A stretch of DNA of 64,000 bases from Rhodopila globiformis (GTDB taxonomy: Bacteria > Pseudomonadota > Alphaproteobacteria > Acetobacterales > Acetobacteraceae), in the NCBI RefSeq assembly GCF_002937115.1, contig NZ_NHRY01000245.1:1-64000 (forward strand), written 5' to 3'. The stretch's first letter is position 1. The number at the start of each line of letters is the position of its first letter. The notes under the pieces were generated by a model. That model was not told the DNA's origin and made no database searches. It was given only the letters and a program-made list of their open reading frames with translations. Shown here one piece after another: positions 56,345 to 64,000 of the stretch. Both the position numbers and the translations under genes were made by a program.

Positions 56345-58114
56345 TCAACGAGCGGGCTGGCTGCGCTGGTCCGCCTCGAACAGCGCGGTCAGTTCCTCCG
56401 TCGCCTGCTGCGTGCTCTGGATCAACTGCTGCTCGTCGCGGTAGATCGCCAGCGTTTCGCGCAGGTTGCGCTCGTCGTGGTCGCGGAACAGCGTCACCGA
56501 CCGGACGGCTTCCTCCGGCGGAACGCCCAGCACTTCCAGCGCCTCCTCGGCCAGCTTCAGGCTGGAGTGGAAGGTCTCGCGCACCAGGCCATCGACCCCG
56601 CGGTCCATCAGCAGGTGGGCGTGCCGCCGGTTGCGGGCGCGGGCCAGGATCTTCAACTGGGGAAAAGCCCGCCGCGCCGTCTCCAGGATGCGCAGCGAAT
56701 CCTCGGGATGGTCGAGCGCGATGATCAGCAGCCTGGCCTGCTCCGCGCCCGCCGCGCGCAGCAGCTCGGCCCGGGTGGGATCGCCGAAATAGACCTTGTT
56801 GCCGAAGCGGCGCACGACGTTGACCTGGCCGATGTTGCGCTCCAGCGCGGTGAAGCGGATGCCGTACATGCGCAGCACGCGGCCGATGACCTGGCCGAAG
56901 CGGCCGAAGCCGGCGATGATGACCGGCGCGTCGGCGGCCTCGATGGTGTCGAAATCCGGCATCGGCTCGGGCTGCAGGCGGGGGATCAGGAAGCGTTCCG
57001 ACAGAGCGAACAGCACCGGCGTGGCCGCCATCGACACCGCCGCGACCAGCGTCGCCACGGCTGCGGTGGCGGGGGCCAGCGCGCCCGCGGCGACGGCGGC
57101 GCCGAACAGCACGAAGCTGAACTCGCTGGCCTGGTTCAGCGCCAGGCTGAAGCGCACCGCGTCGGTCAGGCCCTGGCGCGCCACCCTGGCCAGGAGGAAA
57201 GCTACCGCCACCTTCGCCAGCAGCAGCGCGGCGGTGGCGGCGGCGAGCAGGCCGGGATGCGCACGCGCCAGCCCCAGGTCCGCCGACATGCCGACGGAGA
57301 TGAAGAAGAAGCCCAGCAGCAGTCCCTCGAACGGCGCGATGTCGGCCTGCAGCTCGTGGCGATACTCCGACTGCGACAGCAACACCCCCGCCATGAACGC
57401 GCCGAGCGACATCGACAGGCCGGCCAGATGCGCGATGTAGGCGGTGCCGGCGACGATCAGCAGCGAGACGGTGGTGAACAACTCCGGCGTGCGTGCGCCG
57501 CCGATGGCGCGGATCAGCGGCGGCACGGCGAAGCGCCCGCCCACCAGGATCACCGCGACCGCGGCGGCGGCGCTGGCGACGTCGTGCCAGGGCACGTGGT
57601 TGGGCAGGGATTTCTCCGCCAGCAGCGGCACCACGGCCACCAGCGGGATGAACGCCAGGTCCTGGAACAGCAGCACCGCGAAGCCGTCGCGCCCGGCGGG
57701 GCTTTTCAGCAGGTCCGCTTCCGCGAGCATCGGCAGGACGATGGCGGTGGAGGACAGCGCCAGCCCGGCGCCCAGCACCGTCGCGCCGGCCCAGCCGATG
57801 CCGGCCTGGTGCGCCAGCGCCGCCAGCACGGCGGCGCTGACCACCACCTGGGCGGGGCCCAGCGCGAACACCGCCTGCCGCATCACCCACAGCCGCCGCG
57901 GCCGCAGCTCCAGGCCAATCAGGAACAGCAGCATCACTACGCCGAGCGAGGCGATGTCGGAAATCTCGCTGACACCGGTCACCAGCCGCAGCCCCGACGG
58001 ACCGATCAGCACACCGGCGAGCAGGTAGCCGAGCACGCTGCCAAGCCCCAACCGCCGCGTCAGCGGCACGGCGATCGTGGCGGCCCCCAGCAGGGCGACG
58101 AGGGTCGGCAGCAT
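56345..58114 (-). CDS. CPA2 (Kef-type) cation:proton antiporter with TrkA-N domain
   Basis: 589 aa, inner membrane. It begins MLPTLVALLGAATIAVPLTR. CPA2 motifs are LGYLLAGVLIGPSGLRL, LGVVMLLFLIGLELRPRRLW, GAGLALSSTAIVLPMLAE and FFFISVGMSADLGL. A TrkA-N domain (VIIAGFGRFGQVIGRVL, about residues 405-520) binds NAD(H). The C-terminus (FRDHDERNLRETLAIYRDEQQL) is like KefB/KefC proper. Its start overlaps the stop of the upstream 2-hydroxyacid dehydrogenase (TGATG). A paralogue lies at 28850-30640. Confidence 0.92.
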   Translation of the reverse strand: MLPTLVALLGAATIAVPLTRRLGLGSVLGYLLAGVLIGPSGLRLVTGVSEISDIASLGVVMLLFLIGLELRPRRLWVMRQAVFALGPAQVVVSAAVLAALAHQAGIGWAGATVLGAGLALSSTAIVLPMLAEADLLKSPAGRDGFAVLLFQDLAFIPLVAVVPLLAEKSLPNHVPWHDVASAAAAVAVILVGGRFAVPPLIRAIGGARTPELFTTVSLLIVAGTAYIAHLAGLSMSLGAFMAGVLLSQSEYRHELQADIAPFEGLLLGFFFISVGMSADLGLARAHPGLLAAATAALLLAKVAVAFLLARVARQGLTDAVRFSLALNQASEFSFVLFGAAVAAGALAPATAAVATLVAAVSMAATPVLFALSERFLIPRLQPEPMPDFDTIEAADAPVIIAGFGRFGQVIGRVLRMYGIRFTALERNIGQVNVVRRFGNKVYFGDPTRAELLRAAGAEQARLLIIALDHPEDSLRILETARRAFPQLKILARARNRRHAHLLMDRGVDGLVRETFHSSLKLAEEALEVLGVPPEEAVRSVTLFRDHDERNLRETLAIYRDEQQLIQSTQQATEELTALFEADQRSQPAR

Positions 58115-59094
58115 CAGTAGCCACGCCCGGTGTCGAAGCGGTTGGGCAGTGGCCGGCCGTCCCGCCAGGCGCGGAGGTTGTCGAGGAAGATGTCCAGGCT
58201 GAGCGGGTTGTAGGTCGCCGGATCGTCTGCCGCGGTGTGCGGGCTGATGATCAGGTTCGGCGTGGACCACAGCCGGTGCCCGGGCGGGATCGGCTCCGGC
58301 GTGAAGACGTCCAGCACCGCGCCGGACAGGTGGCCGTCATCGAGCCGGTCGCACAGCGCGTCCTGGTCCAGCAGCGCGCCGCGGCCGATGTTGACCACGC
58401 CGGCGCCTTGCGGCAGCAGCCCCAGGCGCCGGCGGTCGACTAGGCCGCGCGTGGCGTCGGTCAGCGGGCAGGCGAGGACGAGGAAATCGGTTTCCGGCAG
58501 GACGGAGTCCAGGGCATCGGTGCCGATGACGCACGTGCAGTGCGGATGCGGCGCGGGATGGGCGCGCACGCCGGTGACGCGCAGGCCGAAGCGGGCGGCG
58601 TGCTCGGCCGTCGCGCCGCCGAGCGTGCCGAGGCCGACGATCGTCACGCGGCGGCCGCCGAGACCCGAACCCCACAGCTTGCGCCAGGTGCCGGCACGCT
58701 GGTTGGTCACCATGGCGGGGACGCGGTTGGCCAGCATCAGGATGGACATGATGGCGAACTCGCCCGCCTTCACCGCGTGCGTGCCGCGGTTGTTCAGCAG
58801 CGCCACGCCGGGCGGCAGCCAGGTGAACGGCGCCAGGCCGTCGAGGCCGGCGTTGGTCAGGAAAATCAGCTTCAGGCGAGGCGCCGGACAGGGGAACAGC
58901 GCCTTGATCACGCTGACGTCGGTCACCAGCGCCTCGGCGTCCTGCATGGCCGCGGCGAAATCGGCGGGGGTGGTGCCGAGGCTGACGCTGTGTCCGAAGC
59001 CTATGTCCGGCGCCCGGGCCGCGGCTGCATCCCACATGGCCAGGGAAAAATCGAACAGCGGATCATTCTCAGGGTTCTGAATATGAATGCGCAT
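58114..59094 (-). CDS. D-isomer specific 2-hydroxyacid dehydrogenase
   Basis: A 326-aa NAD(P)-dependent dehydrogenase. The catalytic domain has LTNAGLDGLAPF. The Rossmann domain has VTIVGLGTLGGATAEHAARFGLRV, the Arg region LACPLTDATRGLVDRRRLGLL, VNIGRGALLDQDAL, the Glu region DVFTPEPIPPGHRLW, and the catalytic His in NLIISPHTA. It resembles glyoxylate/hydroxypyruvate reductases, but the substrate is unassigned. The start ATG at 59094 is chosen over the longer frame to 59250. It is coupled to the antiporter gene. Confidence 0.87.
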   Translation of the reverse strand: MRIHIQNPENDPLFDFSLAMWDAAAARAPDIGFGHSVSLGTTPADFAAAMQDAEALVTDVSVIKALFPCPAPRLKLIFLTNAGLDGLAPFTWLPPGVALLNNRGTHAVKAGEFAIMSILMLANRVPAMVTNQRAGTWRKLWGSGLGGRRVTIVGLGTLGGATAEHAARFGLRVTGVRAHPAPHPHCTCVIGTDALDSVLPETDFLVLACPLTDATRGLVDRRRLGLLPQGAGVVNIGRGALLDQDALCDRLDDGHLSGAVLDVFTPEPIPPGHRLWSTPNLIISPHTAADDPATYNPLSLDIFLDNLRAWRDGRPLPNRFDTGRGY

Positions 59095-59478
59095 GGCGGG
59101 GAGCGTGCCATGCGGCGGGCGGATTGCACAGCGCCGATGGCCGTTGTTGTCGTGCCGGACTGGCGTTGCATAACGGGAGGCCGGCTCGTCCGTGCCCCAG
59201 CCAGCAGATCTTCGATCCTGACCTCCAGTGCCTTGGCCATCGCAAACCACGGTCTGACTGAGACAAGCCGATCGCGTCTTCTTTCCGTCATGGCGCGGCT
59301 TGCCCGAGCGACCGCCACGGGCGACACACGCTGACAGTTGGCCCGGACAACAAGCCGGCAGTCTGGATACTCGACGTAAGATGTCGAAACGATGAGTCGC
59401 CGCCGTTTCCGCCGGGTACTCGCTTGCATTTTTCCATCTGGGACACCATTCTTGACCAGTTGGTCAAGGAGACCTCGG
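59095..59478. other. Intergenic upstream of the toxin-antitoxin pair
   Basis: About 384 bases. Bases 59285-59350 hold a decayed dispersed repeat (GTCATGGCGCGGCTTGCCC, then GTTGGCCCGGACAACAAGCC). The TTGACCAGTTGGTCAA palindrome at about 59452-59467 overlaps the antitoxin leader and may be an autoregulatory operator, which is typical for such systems but not shown. Confidence 0.45.
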
Positions 59479-60135
59479 ATGCTCACTGATTACGATGCCA
59501 AGGCCGTCGCGGACGTGATGGGCATCGCCTTCCTGCGGAGTCCCGACGGTGAGTCTTCACTTGTGGCAACACCAGACAAGACGACGAACGCGGGCCTCGC
59601 GCTGCCCGGTGACCGTCTCGCTGGCGACTTTGTCATTCGCGTCGATGATGCCACCATACTCGTCGTCGAGGCGGGCACGCCGGACAGGCCCGCACGGCTC
59701 GGTCCGTCAAACAACCGCATCAGCCGCTGGCCCGGTCATGGAATGGACCCGGTGTCGTCGCCGTCTCCCCTCTTCATTGAGAAGGCGGTGGAAAAGGGCC
59801 TTCCCCGGCAAGCACTCCGGCACGTCGCGGAGTCGCTGGCCGGAGGCGACAAGGCCAAAATCTCTTCGCTGGAATGGGGCGTCGTTCCGAAAACGACGCT
59901 TGAACGCCGCGAGAAGCAGCTTTCGCCGCAGGAGAGCGAGCGGACGGAGCGCGTCGCCCGGCTGTTCGTGCACGCCCGCCGCGCTCTCGGCAGCGAGGCG
60001 GAGGCGCGCGAGTTCATGACGACGCCGCATCCGCAACTCGAGGGCCGCAGTCCGCTTGATGCAGCCAGGACGGATCTGGGCACCCGCCGGACCGAACAGA
60101 TCCTCAACGCGCTCGAATACGGTCTTGCCCTCTGA
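59479..60135 (+). CDS. XRE/MbcA/ParS-type antitoxin of a RES toxin system
   Basis: A 218-aa antitoxin. The C-terminal half has the toxin-binding MbcA/ParS region: LPRQALRHVAESL, then LSPQESERTERVARLFVHARRALGSEAEAREFMTTPHPQLEGRSPLDAARTDLG and the C-terminal EQILNALEYGLAL. The N-terminal part (about 1-90) is unusually long for the family and has no obvious helix-turn-helix. The ATG at 59479 has AAGGAG at good spacing. It overlaps the RES toxin frame by four bases. It should neutralise the toxin and repress the operon. Confidence 0.85.
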   Translation: MLTDYDAKAVADVMGIAFLRSPDGESSLVATPDKTTNAGLALPGDRLAGDFVIRVDDATILVVEAGTPDRPARLGPSNNRISRWPGHGMDPVSSPSPLFIEKAVEKGLPRQALRHVAESLAGGDKAKISSLEWGVVPKTTLERREKQLSPQESERTERVARLFVHARRALGSEAEAREFMTTPHPQLEGRSPLDAARTDLGTRRTEQILNALEYGLAL

Positions 60136-60605
60136 CCACCACGCCTCTGCGCCTTTGGCGCATTGCCACCGGCGCCCATGCGATCTGGTCCGGCGAAGGC
60201 GCCCGGCTGTTTGGCCAGCGCTGGAATCCGCCGGGGTTGCCGGCCATCTACACGGGCACGAGCTTCGCGGTCTGTCTTGTCGAGGTCCTTGTCCATGCCA
60301 ATCGCAGGACGCCTCCGAGCGCAGCCCGATACGTCGAAGCCGTTGTCCCCGACGATGTCTCCCGCGAGACATTCGCTCCCGGCCTTCACCCCGGGTGGGA
60401 CGATCCACGCGACATCTCGATCGCCCGGGCTTTCGGCGAGGCCTGGATCCGGGAGCGCAGATCAGCCCTCCTGGTCGTCCCCTCCATTGTCACCGCCGGG
60501 CTTGACCTGAACGTTGTGGTGAACCCGGATCATCCCGACGCTGCCCCGATCGCCGCCGGACCTGAGACACCAGTCAGGCTCGACCCGCGGCTCTTCGGAC
60601 GCTGA
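60132..60605 (+). CDS. RES-domain toxin (NAD-degrading type)
   Basis: A 157-aa toxin of the RES family, whose characterised members deplete NAD+ or ADP-ribosylate a target. The frame reads LRLWRIATGAHAIWSGEGARL and then GQRWN, whose Arg (about residue 30) is the R of RES. VCLVEVLVH supplies the Glu, and LLVVPSIVT the Ser, followed by NPDHPDA. No ATG, GTG or TTG lies before the Arg. The only codon suitably placed is a CTG at 60132 overlapping the antitoxin stop (CTGA). A later TTG at 60237 would lose the Arg. The start is thus CTG, or a mutated ATG. Confidence 0.8.
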   Translation: MTTTPLRLWRIATGAHAIWSGEGARLFGQRWNPPGLPAIYTGTSFAVCLVEVLVHANRRTPPSAARYVEAVVPDDVSRETFAPGLHPGWDDPRDISIARAFGEAWIRERRSALLVVPSIVTAGLDLNVVVNPDHPDAAPIAAGPETPVRLDPRLFGR

Positions 60606-60690
60606 CCGGTTGCCCTTGCGATTGCTCGCCATCCCAACCATCGACCAAGGTTCCGGGTGAATTGCGATCACCGGATATGGCTGCCCGGAC

Positions 60691-62121
60691 CTACACCCGG
60701 TTCCGCCCCACCAGCGCCCGCACCGCCGCCTCGATCGCACCCAGATCGTTCGGCAGCACACTGAACCGCTCCTCCCGCCCGAACAGATCCGCCATGCGCG
60801 GCGGCAGCGCCGGCCGGTGGCCGGTGGCGATCTCCATCGCGTCCGGGAACTTCGCCGGGTGCGCCGTCGCCATCGCCACCGTCGGCACCCCGCCGCCCGC
60901 CGGCAGCGCCCGCGCCGCGGCAATGCCGACCGCCGAGTGCGGATCGGCCAGATACCCACAGGCGGCATGCAGGCGGCGGATTTCCGCCTCGGTGCCCGGA
61001 TCGTCCAGCCGGAACCCATGGAACAGCGTGCGGGCGTGATGCCAGACCGGGGCCGCCACCGTCATCCGACCGGTGCGGCGGAAATCCAGCATCGTCTGCC
61101 GGGTCAGGTCCGCGTCACGATCCAGCAGCTCGAACAGCAGCCGCTCGAAGTTCGAGCTGACCTGGATGTCCATGCTCGGCGACAGCGACGGCTCGACCGG
61201 CTGCATCGACATGTCGTTCGCCGCCAGGAACCGCGCCAGGATGTCGTTGCGGTTCGAGCCCACCACCAGCCGCGCCACCGGCAGGCCCATCCGCCGCGCC
61301 ACCCAGGCCGCCAGCACATTGCCGAAATTGCCGGTCGGCACGCTGAACGCCACCTCCCGGTCCGGCGCGCCCAACGCCAGCGCCGAGGCGACATAATACG
61401 GGATCTGCGCCGCGATCCGCGCCCAGTTGATTGAGTTCACCGCCGACAGCCGCACCTCATCCCGGAAGCCGGCATCGGCGAATAGTGCCTTCACCAGGTC
61501 CTGGCAGTCGTCGAACGTGCCCTGCACCGCGATGTTGCCGACGTTCGGCGCCAGCACGGTGGTCATCTGCCGGCGCTGCACCTCGCTGGTGCGGCCGTGC
61601 GGATGCAGGATCATGATATCGACGCGGTCGCGCCCGGCACAGGCCTCGATCGCGGCGGACCCGGTGTCGCCCGAGGTGGCGCCGACGATGGTCACCCGCT
61701 TGTCGCGCTGCGCCAGCACGTGGTCGAACAGGCGCCCCAGCACCTGCATCGCCATGTCCTTGAACGCCAGCGTCGGCCCGTGGAACAGCTCCTGCGTGAA
61801 CAGCCCGGTTTCCAGTTGCACCAGCGGCGCGACCGCTGGGTGGCCGAAGCCGGCATAGGCGTCGCGGCAGATACCTTGCAGCACCTCGAACGGGATCGCG
61901 CCGCCGACGAACGGCTGCATGACCCGGGCGGCGACGTCGGCATATGGCAGGCCGCGCAGGGCGCGCCAGTCGGCGGGGCTGAAATGCGGCCAGGTTTCCG
62001 GCATGAACAAGCCGCCGTCCTCGGCCAGGCCAGCCAGCAGGACATCGGCGAAATCGCGCGCGGGCGCCTGCCCGCGGGTGGAGATGTCGGGCGAATGCCC
62101 GCGGGTGGAGATATAGCGCAT
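60691..62121 (-). CDS. thrC: Threonine synthase
   Basis: A PLP-dependent lyase converting O-phosphohomoserine to threonine. The 476-aa protein has ELFHGPTLAFKDMAMQVLG with the PLP lysine, ATSGDTGSAAIEAC, SINWARIAAQIPYYV and VPTGNFGNVLAAWVA. The N-terminus is odd: the usual MRYISTRG is followed by HSPDISTRGQAPARDF, so ISTRG occurs twice through a 27-bp tandem duplication. A further gene (TrpD2-like) begins upstream on the same strand, with its stop 19 bases before this start. Confidence 0.95.
   Translation of the reverse strand: MRYISTRGHSPDISTRGQAPARDFADVLLAGLAEDGGLFMPETWPHFSPADWRALRGLPYADVAARVMQPFVGGAIPFEVLQGICRDAYAGFGHPAVAPLVQLETGLFTQELFHGPTLAFKDMAMQVLGRLFDHVLAQRDKRVTIVGATSGDTGSAAIEACAGRDRVDIMILHPHGRTSEVQRRQMTTVLAPNVGNIAVQGTFDDCQDLVKALFADAGFRDEVRLSAVNSINWARIAAQIPYYVASALALGAPDREVAFSVPTGNFGNVLAAWVARRMGLPVARLVVGSNRNDILARFLAANDMSMQPVEPSLSPSMDIQVSSNFERLLFELLDRDADLTRQTMLDFRRTGRMTVAAPVWHHARTLFHGFRLDDPGTEAEIRRLHAACGYLADPHSAVGIAAARALPAGGGVPTVAMATAHPAKFPDAMEIATGHRPALPPRMADLFGREERFSVLPNDLGAIEAAVRALVGRNRV
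62059..62112 (-). repeat. 27-bp tandem duplication at the thrC 5' end
   Basis: Two adjacent 27-bp units, 23 of 27 identical, sharing the 15-bp core ATCTCCACCCGCGGG. Each codes ISTRG plus four residues, lengthening the threonine synthase N-terminus by nine residues. Confidence 0.75.
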
Positions 62122-62139
62122 GGGCGGCCTTTTAGGCGC

Positions 62140-63135
62140 TCACAGCCGCTGCGACCAGATCGTTGCTGCCTGGTCCATCGCCTGGCTCGGATTTTCCGCC
62201 CGCCGCATCGCCAGCAGAGCCAGCGCGATGGTGGCGCGGATCGTCTGCACCGGCGTCTCCGGGGCGGCCTCGCCGCGCCAGACGGCGGAGACCAGGTCTG
62301 CCGTGTCGCCCGCCGGCGGATGCGGCCGCAGCCCCTCCACCGCAGGCAGCGCGATCTCGCCGCGGCCGGCGGCATGGTCCCAGAGCGAGGCGGTGGCCGG
62401 CTTCAGCGGCACCCGTTCCGCCTCCCCGCCGCCACCCTTCAGCACCAGCAGGCGATGCCGCCCCGTGCGTTCCGCGACGCCGAGATGCACGTCGATGTAC
62501 GGCGGGTGGAACACGCCATCGACGCCGAACGGCGCATCCGCCGGGTTGAGCAGTCTTGCGGCGGTGTTGACCGGGGAGCGCAGCCCGAACAGCCGGCGCA
62601 TGTCCAGCAGCCGATCCATCGCCGGCGCCAGGACGTGCAGCGGCAGGTAGGCGAAGCGCCCGGGGCGCAGAGCGGCAGCGGCAGAAGCCTTGTCGCCGGC
62701 CGGTGCCAGGCCGAGCGCCGCCAGCCCCTCGGCCACGCTGATGCCGGCGGAGAAATCGTTCGACCCGTGCATCAGCACGCTGGTCCCCGACCGGGCCAGC
62801 GCCAGGGCCGCCAGCAGGAACCAGGGCGCGCCGCGCGTCCGCCCGGCGCCGTAGGACGGCCAGTCGAGGTCGATCCCCAGGTCATCCAAGCCCCGCCCGC
62901 CCCCAAGTCCGGCTTCGTCGCGGGCCGCCTGGACCATGCCGGTAATCTCTTCCGCATCCTCGCCGCGGAAGCGCAGCAGCATCAGGAAGGCGCCGACCTG
63001 GTGCGGATCGGCCTCGCCGCGCAGCACCATGCCGAACGCCGTCCGCGCCTCCTCCCGCGTCAGGGCGCGCGAGCGGCCCGGGCCGCGGCCGAGGGTGGCG
63101 ACATAGGTGGCGAAGGCGGCGTGGGTGTCTGTCAT
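62140..63135 (-). CDS. TrpD2-like (anthranilate phosphoribosyltransferase family, YbiB-type) protein
   Basis: A 331-aa protein of the nucleoside phosphorylase/phosphoribosyltransferase fold, in the TrpD2/YbiB branch. It has LTREEARTAFGMVLRGEADPHQVGAFLMLLRFRGE, the N-terminal helical domain. VLMHGSNDFSAGISVAEGLAALG and RRLFGLRSPVNTAARLLNP follow in place of the TrpD glycine loop (GTGGD). The lack of the PRPP loop argues against a tryptophan pathway enzyme; E. coli YbiB binds DNA. Start ATG 63135 by family, though the ribosome site is weak and MHYAPSM a few codons upstream is possible. It precedes thrC. Confidence 0.8.
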   Translation of the reverse strand: MTDTHAAFATYVATLGRGPGRSRALTREEARTAFGMVLRGEADPHQVGAFLMLLRFRGEDAEEITGMVQAARDEAGLGGGRGLDDLGIDLDWPSYGAGRTRGAPWFLLAALALARSGTSVLMHGSNDFSAGISVAEGLAALGLAPAGDKASAAAALRPGRFAYLPLHVLAPAMDRLLDMRRLFGLRSPVNTAARLLNPADAPFGVDGVFHPPYIDVHLGVAERTGRHRLLVLKGGGGEAERVPLKPATASLWDHAAGRGEIALPAVEGLRPHPPAGDTADLVSAVWRGEAAPETPVQTIRATIALALLAMRRAENPSQAMDQAATIWSQRL

Positions 63136-63289
63136 GCTGGGAGCATAGTGCATGGGCGGCGGTCCGGTGACACGGAACGGCGCCACCCGGCCAAGTCAGC
63201 GATGACGGCCGGCCCATGCGCTATCGCCAAAGCCCGCTTGGTCGCTGACCGCGCCGGGACAGTCTCACAACCAAGTGGGCATCCGGCCT

Positions 63290-64000
63290 CTATCCGGAAA
63301 TCCGCAGCAACTGCTTGCTTATGTTACGTCCTTCGAATAGCCGCCGCAGTGTCGCAGGCGCATTCTCCAGTCCGTGCTGGATGTCCACCTCATGTTTGAT
63401 GCGGCCGTCGGACAGCCAGCCCGCCAGCGCCTCCAATGCCTCCTGCTGCCGATGAATGAAGCTGGGGGCCAGGAATCCTTCCATGCGGGCTTCGCGTAGC
63501 AGCAGCATCAGATAGTTCCGAGGAGGCTGCATATGCTCCAGGTCGTTGTAGCCGGAAATTGCGCCACACAGCACCACGCGGCCATGTCTGGCAAGCAAGG
63601 CCAGCGCCGCTTCGAGGATTTCACCACCGACATTGTCGAAATAGACGTTGATCCCGTTCGGGCACAAGGCGGCAAGCCGCTCCGCAACGTTTTCGCTCTT
63701 GTAGTCTATGGCGGCATCCAATCCGGCTACCTCGGTCAGCCAGCGGCATTTCTCACTGCCCCCGGCAATCCCGATAACGCGGCACCCCTTTACCTTCGCG
63801 ATCTGGCCGACAATCGAGCCCGTCGCACCGGCCGCACCGGAAACCACGACCGTCTCGCCCGCCTGTGGTCGGCCGATATCCAGCAGCCCGAAATAGGCCG
63901 TAAGGCCGTTGAGGCCGAGCACCCCAAGCGCGGTCTCAAGCTGCATGCCAGGCGACAGCTTGGCGAGGGGCCACGTGCCGCCGGGATCGACGACAGCGAA
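63290..64000 (-). CDS. MDR/zinc-independent NADP-dependent oxidoreductase (partial)
   Basis: The C-terminal 237 codons of a medium-chain reductase of the CurA/YncB/prostaglandin reductase type; the N-terminus lies beyond the window. The cofactor loop is VVVSGAAGATGSIVGQIAKVKG (AAGATG), followed by CRVIGIAGGSEKCRWL, VYFDNVGGEILEAAL, GRVVLCGAISGYND and IKHEVDIQHGLENAPATLRRLFEG. These fit NADPH-dependent reductases of enones. No zinc ligands are visible in the part present. The stop is at 63290. Confidence 0.88.
   Translation of the reverse strand, partial: FAVVDPGGTWPLAKLSPGMQLETALGVLGLNGLTAYFGLLDIGRPQAGETVVVSGAAGATGSIVGQIAKVKGCRVIGIAGGSEKCRWLTEVAGLDAAIDYKSENVAERLAALCPNGINVYFDNVGGEILEAALALLARHGRVVLCGAISGYNDLEHMQPPRNYLMLLLREARMEGFLAPSFIHRQQEALEALAGWLSDGRIKHEVDIQHGLENAPATLRRLFEGRNISKQLLRISG

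Noticed and set aside
59001-59486. 161-aa minus-strand frame upstream of the 2-hydroxyacid dehydrogenase
   Set aside because: It overlaps the dehydrogenase start and a decayed repeat, and shows no protein-like features.

Overview
The window is GC-rich, densely coded alphaproteobacterial chromosome. The gene families fit Rhodospirillales/Acetobacterales: an XRE/RES toxin-antitoxin pair, a PrkA-YeaH-SpoVR operon, a folP-glmM-thiD run, pqiAB, and intergenic spaces full of dispersed 'GTCATGGCCGGGC' palindromes. A perfect CtrA-type box at 40534-40549 agrees with an alphaproteobacterium. No rRNA, tRNA, CRISPR array or intact transposase gene was recognised. The genus is not determined, and the lineage call rests on gene content and repeat style only.

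Layout. 0.7-6.4 kb: fructokinase, TusA-like protein, histone-deacetylase-like amidohydrolase, xseB, tlyA, HU, a 58-aa protein and a 403-aa protein of unknown function. 7-9 kb: aroC and fabI behind a nested palindrome cluster. 9-20.4 kb: one minus-strand locus reading type I secretion ABC transporter, HlyD-like adaptor, Sel1-repeat protein, a 1029-aa double glycosyltransferase, a protein with a ChW-like domain, and a GT4 glycosyltransferase. 21-26.5 kb: GNAT acetyltransferase, AmpG-like permease, DUF3617 protein, a fossil in which an acetate kinase start is joined to a Na/Pi cotransporter end, and an orphan molybdenum hydroxylase large subunit. 26.6-28.8 kb: a decayed accessory patch with several short inverted-repeat elements and a truncated Tse2-like toxin candidate. 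28.9-34.9 kb: CPA2 antiporter, PGM1-type ATP-grasp ligase, PCu(A)C copper chaperone, succinate-semialdehyde dehydrogenase. 35-40 kb: prkA-yeaH-spoVR. 41-44 kb: folP-glmM-thiD. 44.3-47.4 kb: pqiAB. 47.6-56 kb: a frameshifted branched-chain amino acid binding protein, a PanE-like reductase, an MFS carrier and livHMGF. 56.3-64 kb: second CPA2 antiporter, a 2-hydroxyacid dehydrogenase, the XRE/RES pair, thrC, a TrpD2-like protein and a truncated MDR oxidoreductase.

How the genes work together. The 9-20 kb locus looks like an export-and-glycan module: an ABC/adaptor pair with a degenerate C39-like domain sits upstream of sugar transferases and a possible cell-surface repeat protein, but no RTX substrate is present. 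prkA, yeaH and spoVR are tightly packed (the last two overlap by ATGA) and probably act in stationary-phase or stress signalling. livHMGF encodes permeases and ATPases. The only candidate binding protein in the window is on the other strand and carries two apparent frameshifts.

The most unusual features are the nested palindromes, one of which (90 bp, 30 codons) appears to sit in frame inside a glycosyltransferase gene; the ackA/Na-Pi cotransporter fossil; the RES toxin whose reading frame seems to need a CTG start; and the orphan PGM1-type ligase.
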